A DNA stretch of 64,000 nucleotides, from positions 1-64,000 of the forward strand of contig JBNKHI010000009.1 of assembly GCA_050290265.1 (NCBI GenBank), written 5' to 3'. Of the stretch, positions 35,856 through 45,079 are shown piece by piece. Below the pieces are notes generated by a model, which was not told the DNA's origin, searched no databases, and worked only from the letters and a program-made list of their open reading frames with translations. This DNA comes from JBNKFV01 sp050290265. GTDB lineage: Bacteria; Pseudomonadota; Gammaproteobacteria; Pseudomonadales; Cellvibrionaceae. Both the position numbers and the translations under genes were made by a program. Each line of letters opens with the position of its first letter. Within the stretch, counting starts at the first letter, position 1.

Positions 35856-36701
35856 TTACTCTTCTACGTTCTCAAGTAGCAACACACCTGAACCTGTATT
35901 GGATATTGGTGCATGGTAGTGTTTTTGCAGACACTTAACTTTTTCAGTCATAGCGCCACGCATTACCATCCACATGATGGTTTCAATGCCCTCAGTACCT
36001 GCGCGCTCAATGATGTAATCATTACTTAAGCTGGCAAACCATTCGGGGTTGTTGATAATGCTTTCCATACACTCAAGATCAAAATCTACATCAATCAGGC
36101 CAGCACGTTCGCCTTGTAATTGATGAGACATACCACCGGTACCCGCAATAACCACTTTCATGTCTTCAGGGTAGGATTCAATGGCCTTTTTCAGTGCTTT
36201 ACCTAGCTTGTAGCAGCGTTGGGCAGTTGGTACTGGGTGCTGAACTGTATTTACTACCAATGGAATGGTGGTAATTGGCCAGACGTCGTGATCGCCGAAC
36301 AATACGCGAACAGGGTTCACAAAGCCGTGGTCTACCAGCAGCTCCTGACAAGTACACATATCAAACTCTTGCTCGATCAGCGACTCGGCTAGGTGCCAGG
36401 AAAACTGCGCGTCACCTTTAAATGGTGGTTGCGGCTTGAGTCCCCAGCCTTCGTCGGCATTTTCATACACGTCGGCACAGCCGATAGCAAAGGTAGGTAC
36501 TTTGTCGAGGAAGAAATTAAGGCCGTGGTCATTGTAAACAATGATCATCACGTCCGGTTTAACATCGTCTAGCCACTTCTTCACCGGCTCATAGCCGTCA
36601 AAGAAACGCTTCCAGTAATGTTCCTGGGTGAGGCCCTGAGAAATGGCATTGCCAATTGCCGGGATATGTGAGGTGGTAATACCACCAACAATTTTAGCCA
36701 T
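35856..36701 (-). CDS. ligB: Protocatechuate 4,5-dioxygenase beta subunit
   Basis: LigB is the catalytic Fe(II) subunit of extradiol dioxygenase class III. It opens protocatechuate to 4-carboxy-2-hydroxymuconate semialdehyde. Iron ligands expected from SYK-6 LigB are present: His12 in TSHIPAIG, His59 in YNDHGLNFF, and a Glu in AGTEGIETIMWM. The catalytic His is in GTGGMSHQLQGERAG. The length is 281 residues. Its start overlaps the ligA end by 8 bases. Later pathway genes (ligC, ligI, ligJ, ligK) are absent here. Gallate or 3-O-methylgallate are alternative substrates in this family. Confidence 0.92.
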   Translation of the reverse strand: MAKIVGGITTSHIPAIGNAISQGLTQEHYWKRFFDGYEPVKKWLDDVKPDVMIIVYNDHGLNFFLDKVPTFAIGCADVYENADEGWGLKPQPPFKGDAQFSWHLAESLIEQEFDMCTCQELLVDHGFVNPVRVLFGDHDVWPITTIPLVVNTVQHPVPTAQRCYKLGKALKKAIESYPEDMKVVIAGTGGMSHQLQGERAGLIDVDFDLECMESIINNPEWFASLSNDYIIERAGTEGIETIMWMVMRGAMTEKVKCLQKHYHAPISNTGSGVLLLENVEE

Positions 36702-37095
36702 TCCAGTAACCTCCTTCTTCGTTTAAGCGTTCTTCTAAGCCATCGCGTTTGGCCAGCAGTTTGGCCATAAATTCTTCTGTTGTAATACCCTGAAACTGTG
36801 CGCCTGCGTCCTGCACAGATACGCCGCGAGGAATCGCCATCTTGGCCATGTAGTAAATATTGGCGCCAGCACGCAACATGCCTAGAAAGTCATTGTTGAG
36901 GAAATATTGTTTATGCTCTTCTGGCAGATTGAACTTGTCGCAATAAGCCGCAGGGTCTGCGTCGTATTCAGCGCGATTTTCTTCCTTGTTGAAAGAAAAC
37001 AGGATCTTGTTCATGGCATATGCACTATGGGCATGCTTGCCATCGAACACATAGGTTCCAGGTAGTTCATCGTACTTATGTTTTTTCCAAACCAT
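36694..37095 (-). CDS. ligA: Protocatechuate 4,5-dioxygenase alpha subunit
   Basis: This is a 133-residue helical subunit that caps the LigB active site. Seen: GTYVFDGKHAHSAYAMNKILFSFNKEENRAEYDADPAAYCDKFNLPEEHK and FLGMLRAGANIYYMAKMA, which are typical of LigA. A GGGGG-rich ribosome-binding stretch precedes the ATG. It is the first gene of the ligAB pair, with two TGGATCCA palindromes 90 and 152 bases upstream. That places it under the same proposed regulator as the ligM operon. Confidence 0.93.
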   Translation of the reverse strand: MVWKKHKYDELPGTYVFDGKHAHSAYAMNKILFSFNKEENRAEYDADPAAYCDKFNLPEEHKQYFLNNDFLGMLRAGANIYYMAKMAIPRGVSVQDAGAQFQGITTEEFMAKLLAKRDGLEERLNEEGGYWNG

Positions 37096-37184
37096 GCTAA
37101 CCCCCTTAATTCGGTGTTATTGCAATAAAACGGATCAAGTCAGCCGACCAGACTACCGTTGTGGTGAATTTTGGTCAATCACTA

Positions 37185-37192
37185 TGGATCCA
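37185..37192. promoter_or_regulatory. Operator candidate 5 (TGGATCCA)
   Basis: Perfect palindrome ATGGATCCAT at 37184-37193, 90 bases upstream of ligA. It is identical in its 10 bp to operator candidate 2. Confidence 0.75.
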
Positions 37193-37246
37193 TTTATTGA
37201 AAAAGTAGCCAGTAAACTCAAAAAATAGAGGTTTTTGGTACTTAAG

Positions 37247-37254
37247 TGGATCCA
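37247..37254. promoter_or_regulatory. Operator candidate 6 (TGGATCCA)
   Basis: Context AGTGGATCCATA, 62 bp centre to centre from candidate 5, upstream of ligA. A spacing close to six helical turns could allow looping. Confidence 0.65.
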
Positions 37255-37561
37255 TATCTGTGATTTTGTTGGTTATTAGCCCCATTTGGCGGGTATTTAA
37301 GTATAGCCTCTGATGCAGTTTTTCGTACTGGGTATGGTTTTAATTGCCATGATAAAGCGATGCTTTCCTGAGCTATTCTGGTGAGGTAGTGTTTGCGTTA
37401 TTTGTCGTTAAGCTATAAAAAACAGCTACACTTATTTCGAAGTTTCAGGTGCCAGCGAAAGTTGACGGTCTTTGGACGACATGAGACCCGAATTCAGTGT
37501 CCTGATCGGCAAATAGTGAACAATTGCATAATAACCTTGGGAATAATGAGTTGGTGCCACG

Positions 37562-40500
37562 TTGAGTGTTTCTAAAAAATCAGAGTTACAGCTTGATCAG
37601 CTTGAGCGCCTAGGACGCTCGGTTAATCTAATTCATAGTCCTTACAGTGCCTGGATTGTATTGAGTGCGTCGGTAATTTTAACGATAGCCGCTTATATCG
37701 TTGCTTCCCAACAGGTTGCAGCACGTGCAGAGGAGCGATTCACATACCGCGCTACAGAAATTGCGCATGCGATAGAAGAGCGTATGGCGCATTACGAACA
37801 AACCTTACGTGGAAGTGCGGCATTGTTTAACGCATCGTCAAAAGTCACCAGAGAAGAGTGGGCTGACTACGTCAGTTCCCTTGACTTAAATACCAATTTA
37901 CCCGGCATTCAAGGCCTCGGTTATGCGGTACCGGTTGCTGCAGAAAATAAAGATGAATTTGAAGCTGGTGTACAAGCGGAGGGGTTTCCTGATTTTCATA
38001 TTTCACCGCCGGGTGCCCGCGCTACTTATAGTGCTATTTTGTATTTAGAGCCTTTTGACTGGCGCAACCAGCGCGCGTTCGGTTTTGACATGTGGAGTAA
38101 TGCTATGCGCCGGGAGGCGATGCAGCGTGCTAGAGATAGTGGTGATGCGGCAACCTCAGGAGTCATTACCCTGGTGCAAGAGACCGATAAAGATACCCAA
38201 AAGGGCTTCCTTACATACTTCCCTATTTATCGTGGGGGGGCTACTCCGGTCAGTCTGCAGGATCGACAAACGCAATTTATAGGTTGGGTTTACGCTGCTT
38301 TTCGCGCGGGAAATTTGATGCAAGGCATTCTGGGTGATGCCGATGATAGTTTGCGTTTTGCTATTTATGATGGTTCTGAGATTGTTTCTTCTGCATTAAT
38401 ATTCAGCTCTGCCTCGGCACCGAGTACTGCGGAGTATGAAAGCAGTAAAAGTTTGTTTTCTACAACGATGAACCTGGTGGTCCAGGGCAGACCGTGGACT
38501 ATCGGATTTGCCAGTAATGAGAACATTGTTGACCCGCGTGAAGCGGCGTTGCCCCGGTATGTTCTGATAGCCGGGATTGTTGTTGAGTGTTTGTTGTTTT
38601 ACGTCGTTATGACACTGCACTTTTTGAACCGGCGCGCGCGTAAGCTTGCCAACGATATGTTTGTACAGCACCGGGATGCGAAAGCGGAACTGCAGCGCCA
38701 GTTTAAGCGTGTTGAATACAAAGCCAAGGAGGCAGATGCCTTTTTTCAATTGGCCCCTGAAGCTTTCCTTATTGTTGATTCAAAAGGGCACATTGTGGGT
38801 GCCAACAAGGCGGCAGAGGTGGTGTTTGGTTATGCGGAAGGTGAGCTGGAGACTTTAGACGTAGATGATCTGGTCCCGCTAGAATCCAAAGGCAAGCATA
38901 AAGAGCATATACGTCAGTATTTTTCAGCGCCACACAAAGCTTTGATGAGAGATGGAGAAGCTTTTCAGGCAACAAAGAAAAATGGTGACAGTGTTGCCGT
39001 TAATATCAATCTGGTACCGATCACGCGCAATGACGGCGAGTTTGTTGTCGCAGCTATTCGAGATGTCAGCGTCCAGAAGAAAATAGAAGAAAACCTGTTG
39101 TCCGCTAAGCAAAATGCAGAGCAGGCGAACAAGTCAAAATCCGAATTTCTGGCCAATATGAGTCATGAAATTCGCACGCCATTAAACGCGGTGATTGGAA
39201 CTGTTCAGTTATTAGAGAAAACATCGCTAACGCAGGAACAATCGAAATATCTGGGTATGATTGGGCATGCCGGTAAGTCCTTGCTGATGATTGTGAATGA
39301 TATTTTGGACTTGTCGAAAATTGAAGCCGGCCAAATGCTAATTGAGAATGAGCCGTTTTATCTCAGTGATGTGGTTGAGCATGTGGCGGCTATTATGTCG
39401 GTCACTGCACAAGGCAAGGGGTTGGAATTAGTTATTGTTTGCGATCCTACTGTGCCAGACTATATTCAAGGTGACGCATTCAGGTTGCAACAAATATTGA
39501 TAAATCTGGTGTCTAATGCCATTAAATTTACCCACACAGGTTATGTTCATGTTTATCTTTCGCTAGTGCTGGATCATAACGGCCTGTCCATATTAACGGC
39601 GTGTGTTAAAGACAGCGGCATTGGCATTTCTCCTGAGCAGCAAGAACAGTTGTTCTCTGCATTTTCGCAGGCGGACACCTCCATCACGCGACGTTTTGGG
39701 GGGACTGGCTTGGGACTGGTAATCTCCAGTAAATTGTTAACCCTAATGGGTGGTCAAATTACCTTAAAAAGCCAGTCAGGGGTTGGTACTGAATTTACTG
39801 CAAGTATGCCTATCGGTATTTTACCTTCGGAGCCGGAACGGCAGGAGCGTGAGAGCAAAACTTCTTTACGTGTACTGCTAATGTCAAAAAGTTCAGCAGT
39901 GAAGCAAAGTCTGCAATATATTTGTCAGAGCTTAAGGTGGCATTTGGATTGTGTGAGTGATTTAACAGAGGCAATTGGTTACTTGCAAGGAAACCGTAAA
40001 CCTTATGATCGTATAGTTGTTATTGACGCGTTACCTCCCAGTAACGGTGATGCGGCGAAATATTTTAATGAAGTTGTTACTGATCAGTCCTTATCGGTAT
40101 ATCGTGCTTTTTCGGGTGACGCTGGCCCAGCTAGCCTCGAGCAAGATGTAGTCAATACTGGTATGCTCCGCGTGCCAATCACTACAACAAGTCTGCGTAC
40201 AGAGTTGCTGCTGAAAAATGAAATGACAGCACAGGTTGCTGAGCCACAAATTCAGGAATCTATGCCGTTGGCTGGCGCTAACATTCTTCTGGTCGAGGAC
40301 AATGAGTTTAATCAGACTATAGCTTGTGATTTGTTGTCGGATTTTGGGGCAACTGTCGATGTGGCCGAAAATGGGCTAGAGGCGTTAGAAAAACTGAATT
40401 CGTCGGCGAACTACGCGTTGATATTGATGGACGTGCAGATGCCGGAAATGGACGGGCTTACCGCGACGAAAAAAATTCGTGAAACCTTAGGCTTGTCCTT

Positions 40501-41047
40501 ACCTATTATTGCTATGTCAGCTGGCGTGATGGCCGAAGAGAAGCGCGTTTGTTTTGATGTTGGTATGGATGATTTTCTGCCGAAGCCTATTGATGCAGAG
40601 CAAATCCAGCAGACATTAAGCAAGTACTACAGCCCTCCTAATGGGCGAGCTGCTTTGTCGGATTCGAACGCTGGCGAGGAAGCGCTTGCGTCAGGAGAAT
40701 ACTTTGATAGCGCAAGGCTGGAGCGTTTAATAAATGGTAAGGCGGAGAGGCTGGAAAAAATTAGAGAATCCTTGCAGCGCCTAATCAATGAAGAACGGTA
40801 TGCCATACAAAATGGCCGTAGCGCGTTACAGCAGGGTGATGAAACACAGGCAAAATTTATTTTTCATGCCTTGAAAGGTGTTGTTTCCAACTATGGTGCG
40901 GAAGCGCTTTCGGCATCAATAAGGAATTTAGAAATGGCTCTTGCGCAAGGGGAGCCGTCTACTCGGTTAGAACCGCTGCTTTCACAAATAGAGTTGGATT
41001 TTGAAAGATTTCTTGAGGCTGCCCAGAATTGGCTGCGGGTAAGTTGA
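37562..41047 (+). CDS. CHASE-PAS hybrid sensor histidine kinase with REC and Hpt
   Basis: This is a 1161-residue membrane sensor. TM1 is near residues 28-50, and a periplasmic CHASE domain at about 75-300 (FDWRNQRAFGFDMWSN) binds a small extracellular ligand. TM2 is near 335-357. PAS spans about 395-505, and HisKA has MSHEIRTPLNAV with phospho-His 535. HATPase has GTGLGLVIS. A receiver-like domain at about 770-890 lacks the usual acidic cluster and looks inactive. An intact REC (LVEDNEFN) has Asp957 in LMDVQMPEMDG, and the Hpt domain has His1102 in FHALKG. The start is a TTG after an in-frame stop. A four-gene envelope/c-di-GMP run follows within 90 bases. Confidence 0.92.
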   Translation: MSVSKKSELQLDQLERLGRSVNLIHSPYSAWIVLSASVILTIAAYIVASQQVAARAEERFTYRATEIAHAIEERMAHYEQTLRGSAALFNASSKVTREEWADYVSSLDLNTNLPGIQGLGYAVPVAAENKDEFEAGVQAEGFPDFHISPPGARATYSAILYLEPFDWRNQRAFGFDMWSNAMRREAMQRARDSGDAATSGVITLVQETDKDTQKGFLTYFPIYRGGATPVSLQDRQTQFIGWVYAAFRAGNLMQGILGDADDSLRFAIYDGSEIVSSALIFSSASAPSTAEYESSKSLFSTTMNLVVQGRPWTIGFASNENIVDPREAALPRYVLIAGIVVECLLFYVVMTLHFLNRRARKLANDMFVQHRDAKAELQRQFKRVEYKAKEADAFFQLAPEAFLIVDSKGHIVGANKAAEVVFGYAEGELETLDVDDLVPLESKGKHKEHIRQYFSAPHKALMRDGEAFQATKKNGDSVAVNINLVPITRNDGEFVVAAIRDVSVQKKIEENLLSAKQNAEQANKSKSEFLANMSHEIRTPLNAVIGTVQLLEKTSLTQEQSKYLGMIGHAGKSLLMIVNDILDLSKIEAGQMLIENEPFYLSDVVEHVAAIMSVTAQGKGLELVIVCDPTVPDYIQGDAFRLQQILINLVSNAIKFTHTGYVHVYLSLVLDHNGLSILTACVKDSGIGISPEQQEQLFSAFSQADTSITRRFGGTGLGLVISSKLLTLMGGQITLKSQSGVGTEFTASMPIGILPSEPERQERESKTSLRVLLMSKSSAVKQSLQYICQSLRWHLDCVSDLTEAIGYLQGNRKPYDRIVVIDALPPSNGDAAKYFNEVVTDQSLSVYRAFSGDAGPASLEQDVVNTGMLRVPITTTSLRTELLLKNEMTAQVAEPQIQESMPLAGANILLVEDNEFNQTIACDLLSDFGATVDVAENGLEALEKLNSSANYALILMDVQMPEMDGLTATKKIRETLGLSLPIIAMSAGVMAEEKRVCFDVGMDDFLPKPIDAEQIQQTLSKYYSPPNGRAALSDSNAGEEALASGEYFDSARLERLINGKAERLEKIRESLQRLINEERYAIQNGRSALQQGDETQAKFIFHALKGVVSNYGAEALSASIRNLEMALAQGEPSTRLEPLLSQIELDFERFLEAAQNWLRVS

Positions 41048-41133
41048 GTGCGTTTTGAGACCTGAAGAGTAAATTTCTAAAGCTGATAAGTTTCACGTCT
41101 CTAAAATGTTTCTTAATTGAAGGTGGATGTAAT

Positions 41134-41790
41134 TTGTTTTATCAATATTGTAAATTGCTGTGGCTCGCGCTTTTAATCGTCGGTACTGCTAGCGTTTCAG
41201 CAATGGATATACATGTACTTGATGCTAATGGCGCACCGCTAATGAATGCTGTTGTGGTGATAGAGGCTCCCCTGGTAGAACCAGAAAATGAAATTGCTGT
41301 AATGGACCAGGTCGATCAGCAGTTTGAGCCCACAGTGTTAGTGGTCAAGAAAGGGCAGTTGGTAGATTTTCCCAATAGCGATCATATTCGCCACCATGTT
41401 TATTCGTTTTCCCGGGCAAAAAGATTTGAGATAAAACTTTACGCAGGTGTCCCGGAAGCCCCTTTACTATTTGATCAGTCGGGGCTGGTGGTTTTGGGCT
41501 GTAATATACATGACAATATGTTGGGCTACATATATGTGGCTGACACACCTTACGTGGGAAAAACCAACCAGAATGGTAGCGTCACTATCGCTGTGGCGCC
41601 AAGCCTGACCGTGGAGCGTATTACTGTTTGGCACCCTTGGCTCAATACACCTGAGAGCAAAGGTGTGATACTCAACTTACCGGCAATGGATGAGCAGAAG
41701 CGCTATGTTGTTAGCCTTCCAGTTTCCCAGCCTGAACCGAAACGCTCCAACAATACTTTTGGTGAGCGATTTAATATCAATGGCAACTAA
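41134..41790 (+). CDS. Exported cupredoxin-like (methylamine-utilisation-type) protein
   Basis: This 218-residue protein has a signal peptide (LLWLALLIVGTASVSAMD). A carboxypeptidase-regulatory-like beta segment (VLDANGAPLMNAVVVIE) is followed by a plastocyanin/azurin-like fold. Type 1 copper ligands appear in place: His in SDHIRHHVYSF, then Cys-x-x-His and Met in VLGCNIHDNML. It starts with TTG at 41134 after AAGGTGG. Its last 11 bases overlap the next gene's ATG. It probably acts as a periplasmic copper or redox sensor or carrier for the membrane GGDEF-EAL partner, which is inference from coupling. Confidence 0.8.
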   Translation: MFYQYCKLLWLALLIVGTASVSAMDIHVLDANGAPLMNAVVVIEAPLVEPENEIAVMDQVDQQFEPTVLVVKKGQLVDFPNSDHIRHHVYSFSRAKRFEIKLYAGVPEAPLLFDQSGLVVLGCNIHDNMLGYIYVADTPYVGKTNQNGSVTIAVAPSLTVERITVWHPWLNTPESKGVILNLPAMDEQKRYVVSLPVSQPEPKRSNNTFGERFNINGN

Positions 41791-44098
41791 ATCCCTACAA
41801 CGGCATTTACTGGGCTTAATCAGTGTCATGCTCCTGGTTATCTCGGCCTCTATTGTACTAGCAGTTTGGGTGTCGGGTGATCACTATGTGCGAGCGAAGG
41901 TTAATGATGACCTGGATATTGGTGTCAGTATTCTTAATCGGTTGTTAGTGACGCGTGAAGAACAACTACAAAATTCCGCTGAGGTGTTGACGGCAGACTT
42001 TGGTTTTAAACAAGCCGTGGTGTCTAACGATCCAGCCACCATTAAAAGCGCTCTTATGAATCAAAGCCAGCGTATCGATGCTGACTTGATGGCAATGGTT
42101 GCTATGTCTGGTGGCGTTCAGGCTTCTACCAATTCCGCATTAACTTCACAGCAACCTTTTCCTGTGCCGGAGTTATTAAGACAGGTCAATGTCCGTGGTG
42201 TTGTGGCGACTTTTATAGAATTAAAAAGTGAAATTTTTCAAATTATTATGCTGCCCGTTAAGGCACCCTTGCCGGTAGGTATCGCTGTTATTGGGTTTCG
42301 CGTCAATAAAAATCTAGCCGATGAGCTGAAACAAATTACTCTGCTGGATGTCACTTTTTCAACAGATGGTGGCGTGTCTGTACCGTTGGTGTCTACCTTG
42401 CCCCCTGATAAAGCGAGGTCAGTTATTGAATGTAGCCATTCAGTGCATGATTCGACTATGGCTATGTTTCAGCGCGAAGAGTTTATTGTTCGTGTATCGC
42501 CGTTGCCATCTTCTGAAAAGCTGAGTGTCTACTTGTCATCTTCCTTGGATCAGTCTTACCAGAGTTTTGACGAATTACAGATAAATATTTTAGTGATTAC
42601 CTTATTGGCAATTTGTTTATCATTAATCGGTGCTGTTTTATTTTCTCGTAGCTTGAGTAACCCATTGAAGTACTTGGCTGACTTCGCTCGAAAAGTAGCA
42701 GCGGGCACGTACGAGAAAGATGTACAGGTACACTCCCGTGTTGACGAGATTAGTGACCTAACCTTTGCTTTTAATAAAATGCAGTCCGATTTGAGTGATC
42801 GGGAAGCGAGTATTCGTTTTCAGGCAAATCATGACCCATTAACCGGCTTGATCAATCGACGTTTTGCGGTTGAGCAATTAGATCGAATTCTGTCGAGTTC
42901 ACAATCAAATGAGATTTTTATTTGTGTTATTAACGTTCTGGGCTTTCGGAGTATCAATGACACGTTTGGGCATCATATTGGTGACTTAACCTTAAAAGAA
43001 GTTGCTGCTCGAATTAACAGGATACACGATGTTGATCTGACGGCGCGTTTAGTGGGCAATGAGTTTTTACTCGTCATGAAGCGTCCGGTGCACGCAGATA
43101 TTGTATTGATGGATGCTTTAATGCTATTGCAGGGGTCCTATGAGATTGGTGATTTGGATGTTTCGCTAAGCTTTTGCATGGGTGTGGCAATTTTTCCTGC
43201 GGATGCTGATGATGCCAATACCTTGCTGCAGCGCGCAAGTATAGCGCTGGACGCGGGGCGAAAAACACAGCAGTCCATAACTTACTTCTATGCGGATTTG
43301 GAGCAGAAATATCGTAAGCGTCTAACCTTGTCCAGAGATCTTAAGTTGGCATTAATATCCAATGATGGCCAGTTGAGTATGTACTATCAACCCAAAGTGT
43401 CGGGTAAAAACTTAACTGCTGGAAAGTTTGAAGCGTTGATGCGTTGGACGCATCCTGAGGAGGGTTTTATTTCTCCTGACTTTTTTATCGCGCTCGCTGA
43501 GCAGTCCGGGCTTATCAATGATTTGACAAACTGGGTTGTTACCTCTGTTATCAAACAGATAAAACAATGGCGTGATGAAAATGTTGAAATTGAAGTGGCT
43601 GTGAACCTTTCAGCGCAGGACTTACAGAGACCACAGCTCCTGGCTAAAGTAAACTCGCAATTAAAAGACTTTGATGTGCCACCAAAGCTGATTTCGTTTG
43701 AAATTACCGAAAGTGAGGTTATGCGAGATCCCGAGAAAGCCGTTGCACTGCTAGATCAGTTTCGGTTGCATGGGTTTGACCTGGCTATCGATGATTTTGG
43801 TACCGGGTATTCTTCATTGGCACAATTGAAAAATATTCCCGTCACCGAACTCAAAATCGATCGGGCATTTATTATGAATTTAACCACACTAAAAGAAGAT
43901 CAAATTATTGTGCGGTCAACTCTCGATCTGGCAAGTAGTTTTAATTTGAGTGTTGTTGCTGAAGGTGTGGAAGATGAGGAGACCGGCAACCTTCTGCGCG
44001 AGTGGGGGGTGGACTGGCTGCAGGGCTATTTTTATGGCAGGCCAATGCCGGGGACTGATGTGCTGGAGTGGATGGCTCAATATAACGCAGGAAAATAA
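41780..44098 (+). CDS. Membrane HAMP-GGDEF-EAL protein, GGDEF decayed, EAL intact
   Basis: From the ATG at 41780 the product has 772 residues. TM1 is at about 10-32, then comes a periplasmic sensory domain of about 240 residues, TM2 near 275-295, HAMP (SRSLSNPLKYLADFARKVAAG) and GGDEF. The active-site loop reads VGNEF, so cyclase activity is probably lost. The EAL domain keeps FEALMRW, NLSAQDLQ, FEITESE, DDFGTGYSSL, LKIDR and AEGVED, so it should be a c-di-GMP phosphodiesterase. The longer frame from 41690 lies inside the cupredoxin gene and lacks sense. Overlap with the cupredoxin gene suggests joint sensing. Confidence 0.9.
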   Translation: MATKSLQRHLLGLISVMLLVISASIVLAVWVSGDHYVRAKVNDDLDIGVSILNRLLVTREEQLQNSAEVLTADFGFKQAVVSNDPATIKSALMNQSQRIDADLMAMVAMSGGVQASTNSALTSQQPFPVPELLRQVNVRGVVATFIELKSEIFQIIMLPVKAPLPVGIAVIGFRVNKNLADELKQITLLDVTFSTDGGVSVPLVSTLPPDKARSVIECSHSVHDSTMAMFQREEFIVRVSPLPSSEKLSVYLSSSLDQSYQSFDELQINILVITLLAICLSLIGAVLFSRSLSNPLKYLADFARKVAAGTYEKDVQVHSRVDEISDLTFAFNKMQSDLSDREASIRFQANHDPLTGLINRRFAVEQLDRILSSSQSNEIFICVINVLGFRSINDTFGHHIGDLTLKEVAARINRIHDVDLTARLVGNEFLLVMKRPVHADIVLMDALMLLQGSYEIGDLDVSLSFCMGVAIFPADADDANTLLQRASIALDAGRKTQQSITYFYADLEQKYRKRLTLSRDLKLALISNDGQLSMYYQPKVSGKNLTAGKFEALMRWTHPEEGFISPDFFIALAEQSGLINDLTNWVVTSVIKQIKQWRDENVEIEVAVNLSAQDLQRPQLLAKVNSQLKDFDVPPKLISFEITESEVMRDPEKAVALLDQFRLHGFDLAIDDFGTGYSSLAQLKNIPVTELKIDRAFIMNLTTLKEDQIIVRSTLDLASSFNLSVVAEGVEDEETGNLLREWGVDWLQGYFYGRPMPGTDVLEWMAQYNAGK

Positions 44099-44173
44099 TG
44101 GCGTTTTTTAGCGGCTTGGCGCTGGGTATTATTGAGTATAGTAGAGTTAGATTGAGTATCAGGATGTTATAAC

Positions 44174-45067
44174 GTGTTAGGCCTTAGTGTGAAAGTAGAA
44201 AGTAAGTCTAAAAATCATCGAGTAAGTAGGTATTGTCGGCCGTTCGTAATCATTGGCGTCTTGCTTGCACCATTCGTTTGGGCTGGATCAGGTAAGCTGC
44301 AAGAAACTGCGGGTGTTACGCAAATAGAAGGCTCTGCTGGTGGTGGCTTGGTGCCTTGGGCGATTCTGGCGGGCTACGACACCCGCAGTGAAGTTTCAGG
44401 TAGTGCGTTTATGACTCGGGTAACGGTTGATGATTATCGGTTAACCAGTTATGGCGCAGCTGTCAGTTTGTATGACCGGGTTGAGCTGTCAGTAGCGCAG
44501 CAAACGTTTGACCTTCTCGATACACCTTACGAAATTAACCAAAATATTATTGGTGCTAAAGTCAGGCTTTATGGCGATGTTATTTATTCCCATTTTCCTC
44601 AGGTTAGTTTGGGGCTACAGCATCGTAATTTACAAGACCGGGTTTTGGCCGATGCCTTGGGTGCTAAGCAATCCTCTGGCGGTACCGATATTTATCTTGC
44701 AGCTAGCAAGGCCCATCTCGGTGCATTGGCTGGCTATAATGCCTTTTGGAATATCACCTTGCGGGGGACTAAAGCGAATCAGTTTGGACTGCTAGGGTAT
44801 GGTGGCGAAAATGATAATAGCTATCAGCTAATGACTGAGGCATCGCTGGGGGTTTTCTTGAGTCGACAATGGGTTGCGGGTATTGAGTACCGACAAAAGC
44901 CGGATAACATTCCGGGTTTAAAAGAAGAAAGCGCAAAAGATGTTTTCGTGGCGTATATCCCGAATAAAAAGTTTAACCTCACCGCAGCTTGGGTTGATCT
45001 TGGTACAATAGCGGGTGCGGATAGTCAAACAGGTGTCTATTTATCATTAACCGGTTACTTGTGGTAA
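44174..45067 (+). CDS. DUF3034-family envelope protein
   Basis: This 297-residue protein starts with GTG (MLGLSVKVES). A hydrophobic signal (PFVIIGVLLAPFVWAGSG) leads into the DUF3034 hallmark EGSAGGGLVPWAILAGYDTR. Alternating aromatic beta-strand segments follow (YGAAVSLYDRVELSVAQQTF, SLGLQHRNLQD, WVAGIEYRQKPDN), ending LSLTGYLW. This looks like an outer-membrane barrel. The family has no assigned function. It is the third gene of the cupredoxin / GGDEF-EAL / DUF3034 / globin unit. Confidence 0.85.
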   Translation: MLGLSVKVESKSKNHRVSRYCRPFVIIGVLLAPFVWAGSGKLQETAGVTQIEGSAGGGLVPWAILAGYDTRSEVSGSAFMTRVTVDDYRLTSYGAAVSLYDRVELSVAQQTFDLLDTPYEINQNIIGAKVRLYGDVIYSHFPQVSLGLQHRNLQDRVLADALGAKQSSGGTDIYLAASKAHLGALAGYNAFWNITLRGTKANQFGLLGYGGENDNSYQLMTEASLGVFLSRQWVAGIEYRQKPDNIPGLKEESAKDVFVAYIPNKKFNLTAAWVDLGTIAGADSQTGVYLSLTGYLW

Positions 45068-45079
45068 AGAGTATTCACT

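Larger units (their letters stand above)
37096..37561. other. Divergent regulatory region ligA / hybrid kinase
   Basis: This is a 466-base gap holding operator candidates 5 and 6 on the ligA side. The part nearest the kinase holds a 60-codon frame at 37393 without protein-like features. I see no RNA gene. Confidence 0.5.
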
